64,000 nt of DNA, from NCBI RefSeq assembly GCF_020921035.1, contig NC_063151.1:30820934-30884933 (forward strand), in the 5' to 3' direction. This document shows, piece by piece, positions 37,543 to 50,313 of the stretch. Both the position numbers and the translations under genes were made by a program. Below the pieces are notes generated by a model that saw only the letters and a list, made by a program, of their open reading frames with translations, was not told the DNA's origin and made no database searches. Every line of letters starts with the position of its first letter. Within the stretch, counting starts at the first letter, position 1. The stretch is from Rhodamnia argentea (lineage: Eukaryota > Streptophyta > Magnoliopsida > Myrtales > Myrtaceae).

Positions 37543-38158
37543 CTAATCCCTTCAAAAAACTTCAATATTAGGTCCAAATCTAATTCCGTTCCGGGACATT
37601 TTTTAGATTAAAAAAAATCTCAGTTTTAAGTGCAGTTCAAATCTGATCCGAACTTTTTTTTTAAAAAAAAAAAAACCTTAACTCTAGATCTAGTCCCAAA
37701 TATAACTCGAACTTTTCTTTTCGTCAAAAAAATATTACAAAGTTTAACTCTTGTCCCAAATCTATCTTGAACTTTCTTTTTGTCTAAAGAGCTTTACCAA
37801 CTTTCAATCTAATCTCAAATATGTCCATGTTAACCCTTTATTGGAAAAACACAATTAGTTGCTTGACGTGACATTTCCGCATAGGTAACAAATCCACGTC
37901 GGCAAGGTGAGGTGGAAAATTCTTTCCAAAACCATTATTTATGTGCAAATTAAGGAAATTAGAGACGGCCAAGGCGATTTTTGGACGGTGGACTAAAGGA
38001 GGGAGATTTGAGACTAGAGTTAAAGTTTGTGATTTTTATAGATAAAAATGGTTCGGATAGATTTGGATTTTAACTTAAAATTGGGGTTTTTTTTAGATGG
38101 AAAAAATCGGGATAGAATTGAAACTGAACCTAAAGTCGAAGTTTTTTCAAGGAATTAG
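37543..38158. mobile_element. family E long inverted-repeat element
   Basis: The left arm CTAATCCCTTCAAAAAACTTC..TTAGGTCC and the right arm GGACTAATTCCTTGAAAAAACTTCGACTTTAGG (read inward on the minus strand) are inverted copies. The similarity continues inward, through several degenerate AACTTTT..GTCTAAA / TCTAGATCTAGTCCCAAAT units on the left, and through TTAACTTAAAATTGGGG on the right. About 616 bases, no coding sequence, no clear target duplication. Confidence 0.65.
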
Positions 38159-39381
38159 TCCGAAAACGATTGTATGACTCATTTAAGCAAACATATTTTC
38201 ACCAAATCTATTTAATTACTAAATGACCCGGTCTTTCTCTTTCGTCTTCTTTCAGAGAGGTAAATTCCCAAGGCAGATGATTTGATTCACTTCGCTTAAA
38301 TAAATAAAAAAAAAATCCCCATTCCATGCCCCAGATTGTATTAATTTATTCGCTCATTTGTACATTAGAAAATCTTTCATTTCTTTTTTTGTCAGTAACA
38401 TTTCATTCATTTCCACAAAAATACAATAAAGAAACGACACAGTTCAATTGCAAATCAAGTCAAATCGGAAACAACTTCGAATAATAATAATTATCAAAAC
38501 AATGTTAGTAATCACACGCTCAATGAGCAGATTTATAATTTCTTCAAATCAAAGTCGGTGGCTTGATCACTAAATCCGTCTTTAGTAATGAGCATGCACC
38601 ACAAATCTCTAATTGTTGTACGCCTAGGTTAGGCATCCCCAACACCATGGCCGTTCAAAGTTCATATCTAAAACATATAAGAGCGAAACCTCTACGAAAC
38701 TCCTTCATTCTTCTTCGAAGCTGGACTTGGATACTAATGAAATTCGAGAGAAGTGAAATCCCGGAATCATACATGCAAAAATCTCCAAGTCTAGATTAGA
38801 TCGGGGTAGAAATCTCCTCAAAACGGGAGAGAGAAGTTTTCAAATTTAAACTAAATCAAAAATGAAAAGCTCCTAAAAAATCATTGCATGTAATAACTCG
38901 AGTCAACAAGCAAGAATTTCCGTCAAATCAGGAAAATTTATTCCCCCCCTCCTCTTCTTTTTCATGTGCAGTGAAGTGTTCGTCGTTCAAAGATGCTCCA
39001 CAGCGTTTGTTGTTGGTGGGCATGTTGAGGGTGTCGTTTTCAGCCTCCCCCTTTTGCTTTTCAAAGACGTGGTGTTGGGGTTTTTGGTTGAGTGTGCTCA
39101 TCTGTAATTGCTTTGCTCTGCTTTGCTTCCATCCTTAGAAATACTCCCTCCACAGTGGGAAGGAACATCAAAAGACGTCTCCTTTTATCAGCCGATAAGC
39201 TAAAGGAAAGACTCTAAGAACAATCTTGCTTTTGATCACCCCTTTTGTTTCCTTCTTGATTATTGTTGTTATAATTGCTGCTGATGCTATTATTATCGTC
39301 GGTCTTGCATTTGCTTTATCGTTTTTGTTTGCTTTGGAGGGACCAATAACAGCGACCCTTAGAGGACCTGAGAGAGTGGTA
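38159..39381. other. intergenic region upstream of the TGA gene
   Basis: No gene is supported. The open frames at 38563-38799 and 38884-39138 have no recognisable motif. Confidence 0.35.
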
Positions 39382-39382
39382 C

Positions 39383-39390
39383 AATATAAG
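39383..39390 (+). promoter_or_regulatory. possible TATA box and 5' UTR exon of the TGA gene
   Basis: AATATAAG at 39383-39390 would place transcription start near 39415. A leader exon could then end at 39546 (GTGGGGAG|GTAATT) and splice across about 1.86 kb to TCAG at 41402, two bases before the ATG. This is an inference from spacing and splice consensus. A noncoding first exon is common in TGA genes. Confidence 0.4.
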
Positions 39391-41404
39391 CCCTTCTTTG
39401 AGTACTCTCAGCAGTCCACACCAGCACACACCAGCACTTGCACATTCTTAATTTTCTCCCGTTTGTAGCTGCACACGAGGAATCACTGCGTTCTTGTTCG
39501 AGTTTAGCAGTTTCTTGTCCTCTGAAGATCAAGTCGAAGTGGGGAGGTAATTTGATTCTCAAGCTCTTAATGCTTATGCGAGGAAGGATCATGCTCTTCT
39601 GGGTTGTATTCGAGAATTCGGCCGGAGATATTATGATCATTTGTCGTTCAAGACAGTTCTTTGGAGCATAGCCTAATGTTTTTCAGCAACTTTTCGTTCA
39701 ACTAGGCTCTTCTCTACAAAGTTCATGTGTCGATAGTACACAAGTTCGCTGTTAATATTCTCTGGTCTTCATTGTTAATGGGTCAAAATTTGTTTGTGTT
39801 GCTCCAATTCAGTAAGCAAATTGTTTCGGGGCGCTAGATTCCTGAAGGATGCTGTGAAACAGTGCCAGTGAAGTAAGCCAAACCAGATTCTTATTCGTCC
39901 TTCTGTTCTGATGATATAGCTCGTTAACATGCGAGTTGTTTAACATACATGATACTGTTCTATGACAAGTTTAACCTACTAATGAAATCAAATGCATGCG
40001 CACTAAATTTAGATTTTTCTTGTGGTGGTACTGGAAGAATTGAAGTTACAACCTTTGGGCAATTATGAGCTATAGGATAATAAAATGGGTCCTTTGATTG
40101 GTCATCGAATAAAATCATGAAGTAACGAAGCCAAGTTTCCTCTCTAGATCTCTGGTGCTCTGTTACTAACTGGAATTTGTAATTTGATTCCCTTCCCATA
40201 TATCCTCGTGATTCGATTCTTTAGTAGGTTGAGAATTTATCTGTCTCTGGAATCTCACAAACTGTTGCTTCACCCTTCCCTTCAACTTGATTTTGCAGAA
40301 AATGAGCACAACTGGTTTGCTGAAGTTTGACCCAAGTCTTTAGTGAATAGTAGCTGTCTCCTCATTCTCTCAACAGATATCTGATCAAATAAATTAGATG
40401 ACCGCCATTTCGTTTTTCTTTTCCTTTTCCTTTTTTTCTGTATGTTTTCAATGATAAGCAGACACATAGCATTAGTCGGTTCTTGCAAACTTGAGTGAAA
40501 TTTGGAAAGAGAACCGGTAGATCGCAACTAAATGATATAGATCATCTTAGTCTTTTGGCTGAGTTCAGGTTTCCCGTGAGAGCCTTAGAGACTTATCTGC
40601 AAGAGACAAAAATTATGACAACATTAGAATCTTTTTCTTTTAAGGATCTGATAACTGATCTTTAGGACTTTGTTTCCAGGAAGTTCAAAAGATTTGACAT
40701 CGTTGCTTAGTCGTAAATCTAATGATTCAGATAGGCACGGCCTAGGAATCCATTTATAGCATATAGTGAAGACATAAACAAAGATAGATGGACGGCATCT
40801 CGTTCATTAGCTTGCGTCTTTGCATGTATGTGCAAAAATATTTTGCCATTTGCACCTAGAAAAGCAAGCAAAAGGAACTCTTACATGAACATGGAACTTA
40901 GCAGACAACTTTGGTTTTTGGCAAAACAATGAACTAATGAAGCTGCTGCAGTGCTCAGAAACTCCCTTTAAAAGAGGCAGAAACTGTTTCCATAAATAGT
41001 GCTAAGCTGCCGCAATGATCGGTGCCATCAATTTTGCCGTTTGATTCAGCAGAAATAAAACTTTCCAATCAGACAAATAAAATCTGATAACTTAGTATCT
41101 AATTTTGCTTGTCCTGTACATTGAAAATTCTGAGTTGACAGCTTAATTGGCAATGTAGTTTGCATATTTGACCGAACTGCCTAAGTCTCATTCATAGTCT
41201 TTGCTTTGTGATATTAGCTTCAAAGATGCTTTTCGCTTCTGATTGATCAGACCAGGAACGCATTGTTAGAGTTCTTCCGAAAAATAGTCGTGCATCCCTA
41301 CTTATCATAAGTCAAGGACATTGTTTATAACTGCCGATACTTTCCTTTTTTGTTCATGACTGCGAATATTTACCTTTCTTTTTTCCCTTCCTTTCTGGTC
41401 AGGT

Positions 41405-43595
41405 ATGAACTCTCCTCTAGCCCAGCTTGTTAACCCAAGAAAGATGCTCATTTACGAGCCATTTGAGCAGTTCACCATGTGGGGAGACGCCTTCAAAGGC
41501 GACAAGGTCAAAAATCCCGAGGCATCGTCATCTATGATCGTGCATGCAGTAGATGATGGATTAGACAAGAAGGTGAAATGAATCTCATAAAGTCTTGCCA
41601 TATTTTTTTTCATTCTATGTGCTTGGAGTATTTCCAGGCCATGGCTGATTTCCTCAGCTTTTTAATTTCGCAGTTTGAATATGTGTCTCATGAATCGGCG
41701 GAAAATTCCAGTTCCAGAAGCGATCAGGAAGCAAATAGACCTGACAAGGTGAACAGCGTTGCCTACATCTTACAGATATGAACGGTACTTGGTTTCCAGG
41801 ATGTCGTTTATGATTCATGTTCCATCGAAACCACTGTCCGAGCAAGCTTTCTCTGTATCCAACATGATTTTGCAACAACCGACCTTAGATACTGATTTAT
41901 CCTTGCCTTGCCGAGAATTAAACTCTCGATGCAGTATCACTTTGTGTCAATCTATTCAAAGATGCACATCAACTGTGCAGGTACAGAGACGTCTAGCACA
42001 GAACCGTGAAGCTGCTCGAAAAAGTCGTCTGCGGAAAAAGGTAGAAAAGAAAATGCACTGCTGTTCACTGTCATTTTAGTTTTGTTGGACTTTCGAGTTA
42101 TGGATTTGGATCTAAGTTTCCTCTTTCAGAAATATGTACAACAACTCGAGTCAAGCCGCTTGAAGCTAGCACAATTGGAGCAGGAACTTGGGAGAGCTAG
42201 GCAGCAAGTAGGCCTATATCGACTCTTGCGATAAATTTTTGAAGAATGCAATATCCTTTTAATGGACAGGATAAATTTTCTCTGTTTAGGGGGTCTTCTT
42301 GGGAAATGTGCTTGACGCTAATCACTTCGGATTCTCCAGAACAGTCAACTCGGGTTCGTATTCTCCTGAATCTGGCAACTGTTTCAGTGCTTCTTTGTGG
42401 CGATCCTCCTTAACACTAAGCAAGTTAAAATTGCCATTTCAATGCCTTTTATGATTCCAAACACAAGTTGTCACCCTCTCAGCTGCCGAATAGATGGATG
42501 AACCAGCAAATAAAAGATGTAATTCCCGATACTTATGTTCTTCAAAGAAATTAACTCTTGTGTTTATGTCACAGGAATTGCCACATTCGAGATGGAATAT
42601 GCGCACTGGGTCAACGAGCAACACAAAAAGAGTTGTGAACTTAGGACTGCACTGCAAGGGCATGTAGGCGACGTCGAGCTTCTATTCCTAGTAGAGAGCG
42701 GCTTGAAACACTATTTTGATCTTTTCGGCATGAAAGCAGAAGCTGCCAAGGCGGACGTTTTCTTTTTGATGTCCGGCGCATGGAGGACATCGGCGGAACG
42801 GTTTTTCCTCTGGATTGGAGGATTCCGTCCATCAGAGCTGCTAAATGTAAGAATTTCCTCCCCTTTTGCCTTTCTATTCGACGCTTCCTTTACGAGAAAA
42901 AAGTGTCCTCCAATCCAAAGAATCTTTTGCTTGTCTGACGAAGAACCGCTATCAGAACCTCAGTGTAGATCCGTTGATTCTCCTACAGGTTCTAGTGCCG
43001 CAAATCGATCTCTTAACTGAACAACAGATGCTGCAAGTGTGCAACCTCCGACATTTGTCCCAGCAAGCCGAAGATGCTCTGTCTAAAGGGCTGGAAAAAC
43101 TTCAGCAGAACTTAGCTCAGGAAGTCGCCGATGATCAACTAGGCGCAGGGAATTACGCCTCCGGGGTGGATGCTGCTATGGAGAAGTTGGAAGCATTGGA
43201 GAACTTTGTGAACCAGGTGATCTCCACTTATCAAACTTGTGCCGATCCTGGTGCGACATGATGATCTCATTCAATTCAAACAAAAATCGAAATTGATAAT
43301 GCTTGTGCCAGAAATCTGAGTAGCAAGGATTTGATTGCCTGATGCCTAGTCTCTATCCCGTTTTCCCTAGATCTTTTCACGTTGCTCATCGACCGCATTT
43401 GATCTGCTGACACGCTCGTTTTTTGTGTTTCCACATAAACAGGCAGATCATCTTCGGCAGCAGACCATGCAGCAAATGTCCCGGATTCTAACCACACGCC
43501 AAGCAGCCCGAGCGTTGCTTGTCCTCGGAGAATTTTGTCACCGCCTTCGTGCACTGAGCTCCCTTTGGGCCGCCCGTCCTCCCGAGCCTGCCTAA
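41405..43595 (+). CDS. TGA-class bZIP transcription factor, clade I-like
   Basis: Eight exons (41405-41572, 41674-41748, 41981-42040, 42130-42207, 42290-42353, 42575-42846, 42989-43216, 43443-43595) give 365 residues. Residues 1-40 (MNSPLAQLVNPRKMLIYEPF, then MWG) resemble TGA1/TGA4. The basic region is VQRRLAQNREAARKSRLRKK (82-101), then KYVQQLESSRLKLAQLEQEL. The DOG1-type C-terminal domain includes FEMEYAHWV, SGAWRTSAERFFLWIGGFRP and HLRQQTMQQMSRILTTRQAA. Known: TGA factors bind as-1/TGACG elements and act with NPR1 or CC-type glutaredoxins in defence and development. Clade I proteins have a redox pair, Cys260 and Cys266 in TGA1. Here Cys257 is kept (QVCNLR) but the second position is Ser263 (HLSQQ). 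Other phrases (KADVFFLMSG, SSLWAARP) are closer to clade III. Lys replaces the usual Ala after RLRKK. The TGA class is certain; the clade is tentative. Confidence 0.92.
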
Positions 43596-45144
43596 GCCAA
43601 TCAACACCAGGACAACCCACCAGGAAAAGAACGCCTTCATAGCTGAAAAGAGTCACCGGCAGGGACTAAAAACTTGCCGCCGTTGTTCTGTCAAACTCCA
43701 TCTGATGTGCCTACCAGTTATCAAGGACTCTCGAGTTCGGATCATTGTGAATACAGCAATAGCCGCGCGTCCGATAAATAACTAGGCACGATAGCTCTTT
43801 CGGAGCACGTGATTTTATTTGTAAATATAGTTCGTGTCTTTCCGGCGACACTTGCATTGCAGGCTTCATTTGAATGAAGTTTGCAGTATGGTTCTGCTTG
43901 TGTACATTTTTGTTAAGTTGAAAGTAGTTGCCTAGTGGTGTGGTATTTGGAGGAGGGACACTCTAGATCATTATTATATTGAGTACAGCTTTATTTTGGG
44001 AAAGTAAATTCAAATTGAGTTTAAATGTCGAGAGGAAATAGGCCAGTGAGAAAGTGGATTTCTTGTTTTTTTGGTCGAAGAGAAAGTGGAGGATATTTCT
44101 TCATTTTAGAAATTATAGACTAGGGGTGATCGGTTTCGGGGTAGGTGGATCCCACCCTAGAACCGAGAATCGCCCGCTAGGGACCGGTTTCGTAAAATGT
44201 GAACCGTAAACCATCGGTTCGTTCCATGGACCCACTTGAGAATCAAATGTGAACTGTACGTGAGCGAACCGATGAAACCATAAAGAGGTGGCAGGAGTAT
44301 TGGTGGTGCACTTGCTGAATTGTGTATATATACACACATACACACAAACAAATAGGTCCGATCCGGTTGGTACGGGGTGAGTGGTTCCTACTTGGAACCG
44401 AAAATCGAATTGGTACATGCCGGTTCCATTAAATTGAAATCGAGAACCGGACTAGTGCTTGATAGGAACCACCTAAAACGAGTCGGTTGAGTACACTCCA
44501 ATCTGATCCAGTTCAAGTGGATCTCGATTTGTTTGCTCACCCATATTATAAACATAGAGACCTTTAGAAATTTAAAAAAAAATAATAACAAGTTTAACAG
44601 CTTAACAAGGTAATGGATATTAACCCAAAATGGGGTTTTGCTTTTGGCTCTTGCTATTTCGAGCTTAAAATCGACATTAAACCTCTCGAATCGTTCAGAT
44701 ATATAAATAATAAAGTCCAAATCAACACTTAATTTTTATAATTTCTTTCAAAAAAAAAAATCAGATTCTTGATCTTGCGGTCGAGAAGAAACTTTCCGAT
44801 CGTTTTGTAATGTTGAACTTAAATTGACATCTTTATTTTCTCTATATTAAAGGATGGGGAGAAAATTAAGAGTCCTAATTACTAATTTCCCAACGGTCAA
44901 TAGATGCCACACATCGGGCGCAAAAAAAAAAAAAAATCGTGAAGCAAACCATCCACAAAATTCCCGGGAAAAATAACGAAGAAATGGAAGGAAAATAAAG
45001 AGGAAAAAGAACAGGGAAATCAGATTCAGTTAGATTCCATTGGTTGATTCAGCCACTCCGAAACCCTAATTTGGATTCATCACCGATCGAGAAACTCGAT
45101 CGTCGTGCGAGATAGAGAGAGGGAGAGTTGGGCGGGCGGGAAGC
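43596..45144. other. intergenic between TGA and J-domain genes
   Basis: The first 350 bases probably hold the TGA 3' UTR. Apart from the family C element at 44121-44545, nothing is recognised. The last 200 bases are the likely promoter and leader of the J-domain gene. Confidence 0.4.
44121..44545. mobile_element. family C hAT-like element, copy 3
   Basis: The left end TAGGGGTGATCGGTTTCGG and the right end ..TTTGCTCACCCATA are inverted repeats. The flanks TTATAGAC (44113-44120) and TTATAAAC (44546-44553) match at 7 of 8. The interior consists of GGTTCC / GGAACC phrases in both directions, and an inner GGGGTGAGTGG copy at about 44375 hints at internal duplication. 425 bases, noncoding. Confidence 0.82.
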
Positions 45145-47610
45145 ATGAGCAATCTGAGATCGATTTGTCGTCCCCACGCGGTGTTCGCTTCCATCGTGTG
45201 CTGCCGAAGCCAAGCTCGAGCTCGATCGAAGGTGACCAGGGTCCCATTCCAGGGCTCGAGCTGCGAGCCGCCTCGGTTAAATTCTCCGTCGTCCTTCGTG
45301 TTCACTTGGAACAATTCGGAGAGAGCAGAGCCGACACGGTTTAGGGTCAACCAGAGGAGGACGATGGTCAAGGCCTCGAGCTGGACCGAGCAGAAATCGC
45401 CATACGAGACCTTGGGTAATTTGACTTGGAGTTTTGGTATATTTTGCGAGCCGAAGAAGTGATTTTTCGCAATGCAGGGCTCTTGAGTTTTTAGTTGACG
45501 GATTTGGTGGCAAATTACTATTTGTTGATGTCTGCAGAGTTGGAAAGAGATGCCGATGACGAGCAGATAAAGATTGCTTACAGACGGTTGGCAAAATATT
45601 ATCACCCAGATGGTTTGTTCCTTTATCTTGATTGGGTATCTCATTATGCATTCAGATTAAAAAAAAAAAAACAATTGCTTTATGAACGTCATTATAAAGT
45701 TGCAAAATTCATTTTGCTTATGAACTTATATAGGCTAAACAAACTTAGAAGGAATTATCAAGCCGGTAGTTTATATTGTGATGTGACGATTTTGTTCCTT
45801 GCTTATGGCCACGCGGGCTTGCTTGGTAGGGTCGAATCATTTGTTATCAGCCATATGTCACAAGAAAGGTCAGTCGTAATGGCAATTCTACAACCGCTAT
45901 TAGAAATGATAAGATAGTTGGTCACTGAGTAGCTAAAAGTGCGATTTGATTGATTCGTCGATGCTAGGATGCACCATTTCTGCAAGTTAGTGAGTTGCTT
46001 GCTTTTTCTCGCAGTGATCAGAAGTCTGAACTGATTCAGTTTTCTTTTCTGGTAAAGTTTATGATGGTAGAGGCACCCTTGAAGAAGGAGAAACTGCAGA
46101 AGCTAGATTTATTAAGATCCAAGCTGCTTACGAGTTGCTCATAGATGAGGGGAAGCGCAGGAAGTATGATATGGATAACCGGGTCAACCCTATGAAGGTT
46201 AGAGTTCTATGTGCAAGTTACTTGTCTACCGAGACTTTATCTAGGCTTCATATGGTTTAAGATTTTTTCACTCTGTGGTTGTCTGTCATTGTTTTCTAAG
46301 CTTATACCAGCAGATGGTGATTAAATTTAAATTGTCTCCTTTTCTTTTTTAACAGATACACATCTGTTTCTCTGTAGCAAAATATCAATGAGGCAGCAGA
46401 CCCTGAAATTTTACTTCATTTGCACTGTGTATGGCTTCAATGCTAAGCCAAATACGGCATTTTTTTGTTTTTGTTTCGCTTTTAAAAGTAAGCAGAGAAG
46501 ATAAATGTCTTGCGGATCTTTTTTTTTTTCTGTCAATTTTTATTTTCAGGATGTTAGTCATTGGTAATTTGGTGGATCTTTTTTCCGTTGTTTGTTCATT
46601 TAAAGTCTGCCTGATGGAACTTTAGCGATAGGGTACTACATAACAATAGATATTTTGTACTAGCAATTTCAGCTGAATTTTATTTTTCCAGGCATCTCAA
46701 GCATGGATGGAGTGGCTTATGAAGAAGCGGAAGGCATTTGATCAGCGTGGTGATATGGCAATTGCAGCTTGGGCTGAGCAGCAGCAACGTGAGATGAATC
46801 TCCGAGCACGACGGCTTGCACGTTCCAAGGTAATTGAGTAATTTAACAAACACAAGAGCAGACTGACCTTCGGGTTGAAGGGACAGTTTATTCGAGGAAA
46901 AGAAGGGATTCTGCAATGAACGATAACAAGGAGAAAATTTACATGTACAACATCAACAAGACCATGGTTCAACTGATGGAATGATTAAAATAATGGTTAG
47001 ACCTGGGAATTACGTGGGTAATCGAAACGGTACTTTCTCGATTAAATCCTTCATCCGGCAATTTGAAAGTTGTCTGGCAGTGGGAGGAGTGGCTAAAATA
47101 GTTGTCTGTTTCCCATCTTCCTCTTGGAAACTCTTTCTCTTAATCCCAAACTCTCGGGAGATCTGAAACAAAGGATTCGATATTAATCCTGTAAAGTCAA
47201 ACTTCTTTCTTCAGATCCCCCTACCAGAATTTCTGCGGATGTCTTTTCATCTGGGGTGTCTTCTCTCTTTTCCTTTTCAAGTTTCGGGTCAGAAGTGATT
47301 TTGTTCGAGAATATTGCTCTTTTCCCATGATCTTCTTCGGCATTTTTGGTACTGCATGAGCAAGCCAACTGATGATGTGTACATTCCAACGCATGTCTAG
47401 ATCGACCCCGAAGAGGAGAGAAGAATACTGGCTAAAGAAAAGAAGGCATCCAGGGAATATTTCACCAGCACTCTTAAACGACATACGCTCGTCCTAAAGA
47501 AGAGAGATCTGATGAGAAAGAAAGCGGAAGAGGAGCGGAAGAAGGTTATCGGTCAGCTTTTAGCGGCGGAGGGCCTGGAGCTTGACACGGATGATGATGA
47601 AACACAGTAA
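45145..47610 (+). CDS. J-domain (DnaJ-like) protein, probably organelle-targeted
   Basis: Exons 45145-45415, 45538-45612, 46058-46197, 46692-46829 and 47401-47610 give 277 residues with consistent phases. The first 80 residues are basic, rich in Ser/Arg/Pro and nearly free of acids, as in a chloroplast or mitochondrial transit peptide. The J domain begins at SPYETLELERDADDEQIKIA and carries HPD at residues 113-115. It continues as VYDGRGTLEEGETAEARFIK and AAYELLIDEGKRRKYD. The rest is charged and probably helical (WMEWLMKKRKAFDQRGDMAI.., EEERRILAKEKKASREYF), ending in an acidic DTDDDETQ. There is no Gly/Phe region or zinc finger, so it is a class C J protein. J proteins stimulate the ATPase of Hsp70; the specific client is unknown. 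It lies 1.5 kb downstream of the TGA gene on the same strand. Confidence 0.88.
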
Positions 47611-48277
47611 AATTGTTTGTTGGCGGATTCATGTAAATGTCGCTTTGGAACGTATGTAATTGTTCCTCCTACTGAATATCAATGTCTATGTATAGTGATA
47701 TGAAAGGGTCAAAAAGAAATGAATTGTTGAGATTTTTAATCCAGTCACTTGGATTGAGATTGTCAAAGGGCAAAAGTAGGAAGTACCCATGGAAGTTCTG
47801 ACAGTCCAAAACAGCAAAAGTTGGGGTGGAGGGTGAAATCTGGAAACACTCTTAAAGCAAACCGGGTGAAAGCTAATCATGGGCAAGGCATGGGAGTATT
47901 ATATGTGGGGTGATTGTGTCCGATGATTGCCAGTTAAGTTTCATTTTAGGACGCTGATAGCCTATGCGCTCCACAAAGATTCAATCCCAGAAAAATACAG
48001 TAAGAACAAAGGATCAACACTAATCCTGTCAAAGAAAAATCCGACCCAAAAAAAAAAAAAAAAAAATCTGTCAAAGAAAATAAAATAAAAAGCAGTGTTG
48101 CCACAACATAACGCAAGACGAAAAGAAAAGGTTGGTGAGTGATTGTTAGGAGGAGCCAAAGTACTGAATTTTTTTTTTTTTTTTTGGTCATAACCAAAGT
48201 ACTGAATTTGAAGAGGAAAAAATCTATGAAAGCAAAAGGAAAAATCCTCAAGAATGGGGTGGTGGACAACAGGGAAT
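47611..48277. other. 3' region of J-domain gene
   Basis: The first part is probably 3' UTR. Homopolymer A and T runs near 48050 and 48172. No gene or repeat family is supported. Confidence 0.4.
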
Positions 48278-48349
48278 TGAACCCGACGTGAATCGAACAC
48301 GCAACCTTCTGATCTGGAGTCAGACGCGCTACCATTGCGCCACGGATCC
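48278..48349 (-). tRNA. trnW-CCA: tRNA-Trp (CCA)
   Basis: On the minus strand the sequence starts GGATCCGTGGCGCAATGGTA and has the anticodon stem-loop CTGACTCCAGATCAG, with CCA as anticodon. The T arm is TGCGTGTTCGATTCACG. It closes with CGGGTTC plus discriminator A; the acceptor stem GGATCCG / CGGGTTC includes two G-U pairs. This matches plant nuclear tRNA-Trp very closely. The A box (TGGCGCAATGG) and B box (GTTCGATTC) look intact. Confidence 0.95.
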
Positions 48350-49041
48350 ACCTTCTGTTTTCCTTGCTCCTCGTATTTTATATATATATACTGACACATG
48401 GATCCACCTTTGTCTCACCTGGGCTGGGCTGGTCTGGTAATGGGCCCGCACGCCTTGAATTGCACGTTCTAGTAGCGAGTGACGCACTTCCCTACCCCAT
48501 CCAAATTCTGTCTCTCGTACAAAATCTTTATCGTTGACTTTTTAGGAGAATTACGACAGGGACTGCATTGATGTTTTCGCTTACTTTCCTTGGCAAAAAC
48601 AAAAAATCTTAAAAGTTTGATGACTCTGATCATACTTCGAGGATACAATTTTAAGATTTTAGATTTTTTTTTATTATTTTTATGTTATATTCACTAGTTT
48701 TTTTTTGTTATAATGACGCGTCATTAGAGACGGTGTATATAAAAATGTAACGCGTCTGATTTCGACACTCATGACCTTATTTTGAAAGTTCTTGAGGTTG
48801 ATTCTTTCATGTGACGTGCTGCTCTTTGCAAATCTATGATTACATAATCGGATATCTCTTTGAGTGGACTTTTGTCTAATTGTAATTACATACGTTGTAA
48901 TTCTTTGGTATTGTAAATGTATATATATATATATATATATGCACACGTCAGTGTGTTTACACTGGACAGTGTCGACAAGAAACACAGGTCATTCGTGTTG
49001 GCCCAAAGTCAACTCAATTCTTGGTTTTGAGTCTCGTGAGA
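48350..49041. other. intergenic stretch, nothing recognised
   Basis: Short TA microsatellites near 48378 and 48921 only. Confidence 0.35.
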
Positions 49042-49713
49042 TGAGGGTGTACAAAGGAATCAAGAACCACCCGGATCGCTCGTAAGCTAATCGGATCGGC
49101 CTGGAATTAGTAATTCCTAAGGGAATCGGTCCGGTTCCTATTGGAATCGGTAGTTACCCGTCCGGTTGTGAAACTCCTTCTTGCTCATCCGGATCAAACC
49201 ATGTGTATATAATTTATAAATAAAAATCTTAAATCCCTAATTTTAAACTCGTTTATCTTGTCTCAATCTTTGACCAAAAAAAAAAAAAATTCTTGTCTCA
49301 AATTCCCACTCTCATCTCGATCTCTACTCTCTTGTCTTAGACTCCCAATGTTTCACTCTCACATTGGTCTCTCCATCTTTGTCTCCGTCATTGTCTTTTG
49401 ACTCATGGCCTCGACTCCTATTGACTCACGATCTTGACTCCTATCGCCTTGCGGCCTTAACTCTCGACTTCCATCGACTCACAATCACGTCTCCGACCGT
49501 TTATCGCCTCCCTCTCGATCGCCTCCATTTGCTTGGTGGGATCGATTTCATGGACCCACCCGGGAATAAGATCGGATTGGCAGTTAGGTTCCCAAGTAGA
49601 TTCATGCAACCAACGGATGGTTTTCTGATTTTAAAATTTCAAAACCGATCTTTAGTTGGCTGTTCTAGATTCTAAAGTGAGAACGATTCATCCTGCCCAT
49701 GCTCACCCCTACT
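49042..49713. mobile_element. family C hAT-like element, copy 4
   Basis: The left end TGAGGGTGTACAAAGG and the right end CCATGCTCACCCCTA are inverted. GGAATCGGTCCGGTTCC and GATCGGATTGG phrases fill the arms. The middle (49260-49530) is a run of degenerate CTCTCGAC / TTGACTCCTATCG units, which may be a short tandem-like array. No clear 8-bp duplication remains. Confidence 0.62.
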
Positions 49714-49724
49714 TATGGATTAGG

Positions 49725-50313
49725 AAAAATTTCAATTAATGGTCCGAAGTGCTCTCATTTTTTTTCAAACAAGGGAATGAAGTGAGCCTATTATTTCAAA
49801 TAAGGGCATGAAGTGGCCATGACTATCTCAGACAAGAGCCTCAACTTGCTGGCTAGCCGACCGACTAAATATTCTAGCCAATCAAGGGTATTTTCGTCAA
49901 AATTCAATTTAAACTTAATTTTCAGTTAAATTAAATTAATAAAACCAAACCCCACCCCCCCAAAAAAAAGAAAAAGAAAAACATTGGCGGAAGAAGAACA
50001 CAAGAAGAAGCCGACAACCCCACCGACGGTGGGGCAGCCCCTGGGTGTCCTTCTTTTGCTTCCTGTGTTCGTCTTCTTCTTTTTTTCTGTTTACATTTAG
50101 TTTTTTTAACATTTAAAAAACATAAAAAGCAAAAAAATGGAGAAAAAAATAAAAGAAATAAGTAAATAATAAAAATGCCCCCAATCAGTTGGTGAGTCGG
50201 ATCCTTTTTCGAAATCGAAATTGGCACTTCAAGCTCTTATACAAAACAATATCCACTTTAGACCGTTATCCGAGAATATAACGGCACTTCAGACGCTTAT
50301 TTGAAATTTTACA
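49725..50313. mobile_element. family D Mutator-like element, copy 2
   Basis: The left end GGAAAAATTTCAATTAATGG and the right end ..GCTTATTTGAAATTTTACA are inverted. The flanks TATGGATTA (49716-49724) and CGTGGATTA (50314-50322) match at 7 of 9, with seven identical bases in a row. GGGTATTTTCGTCAAAATTC is shared with the other two copies. Noncoding. Confidence 0.78.
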
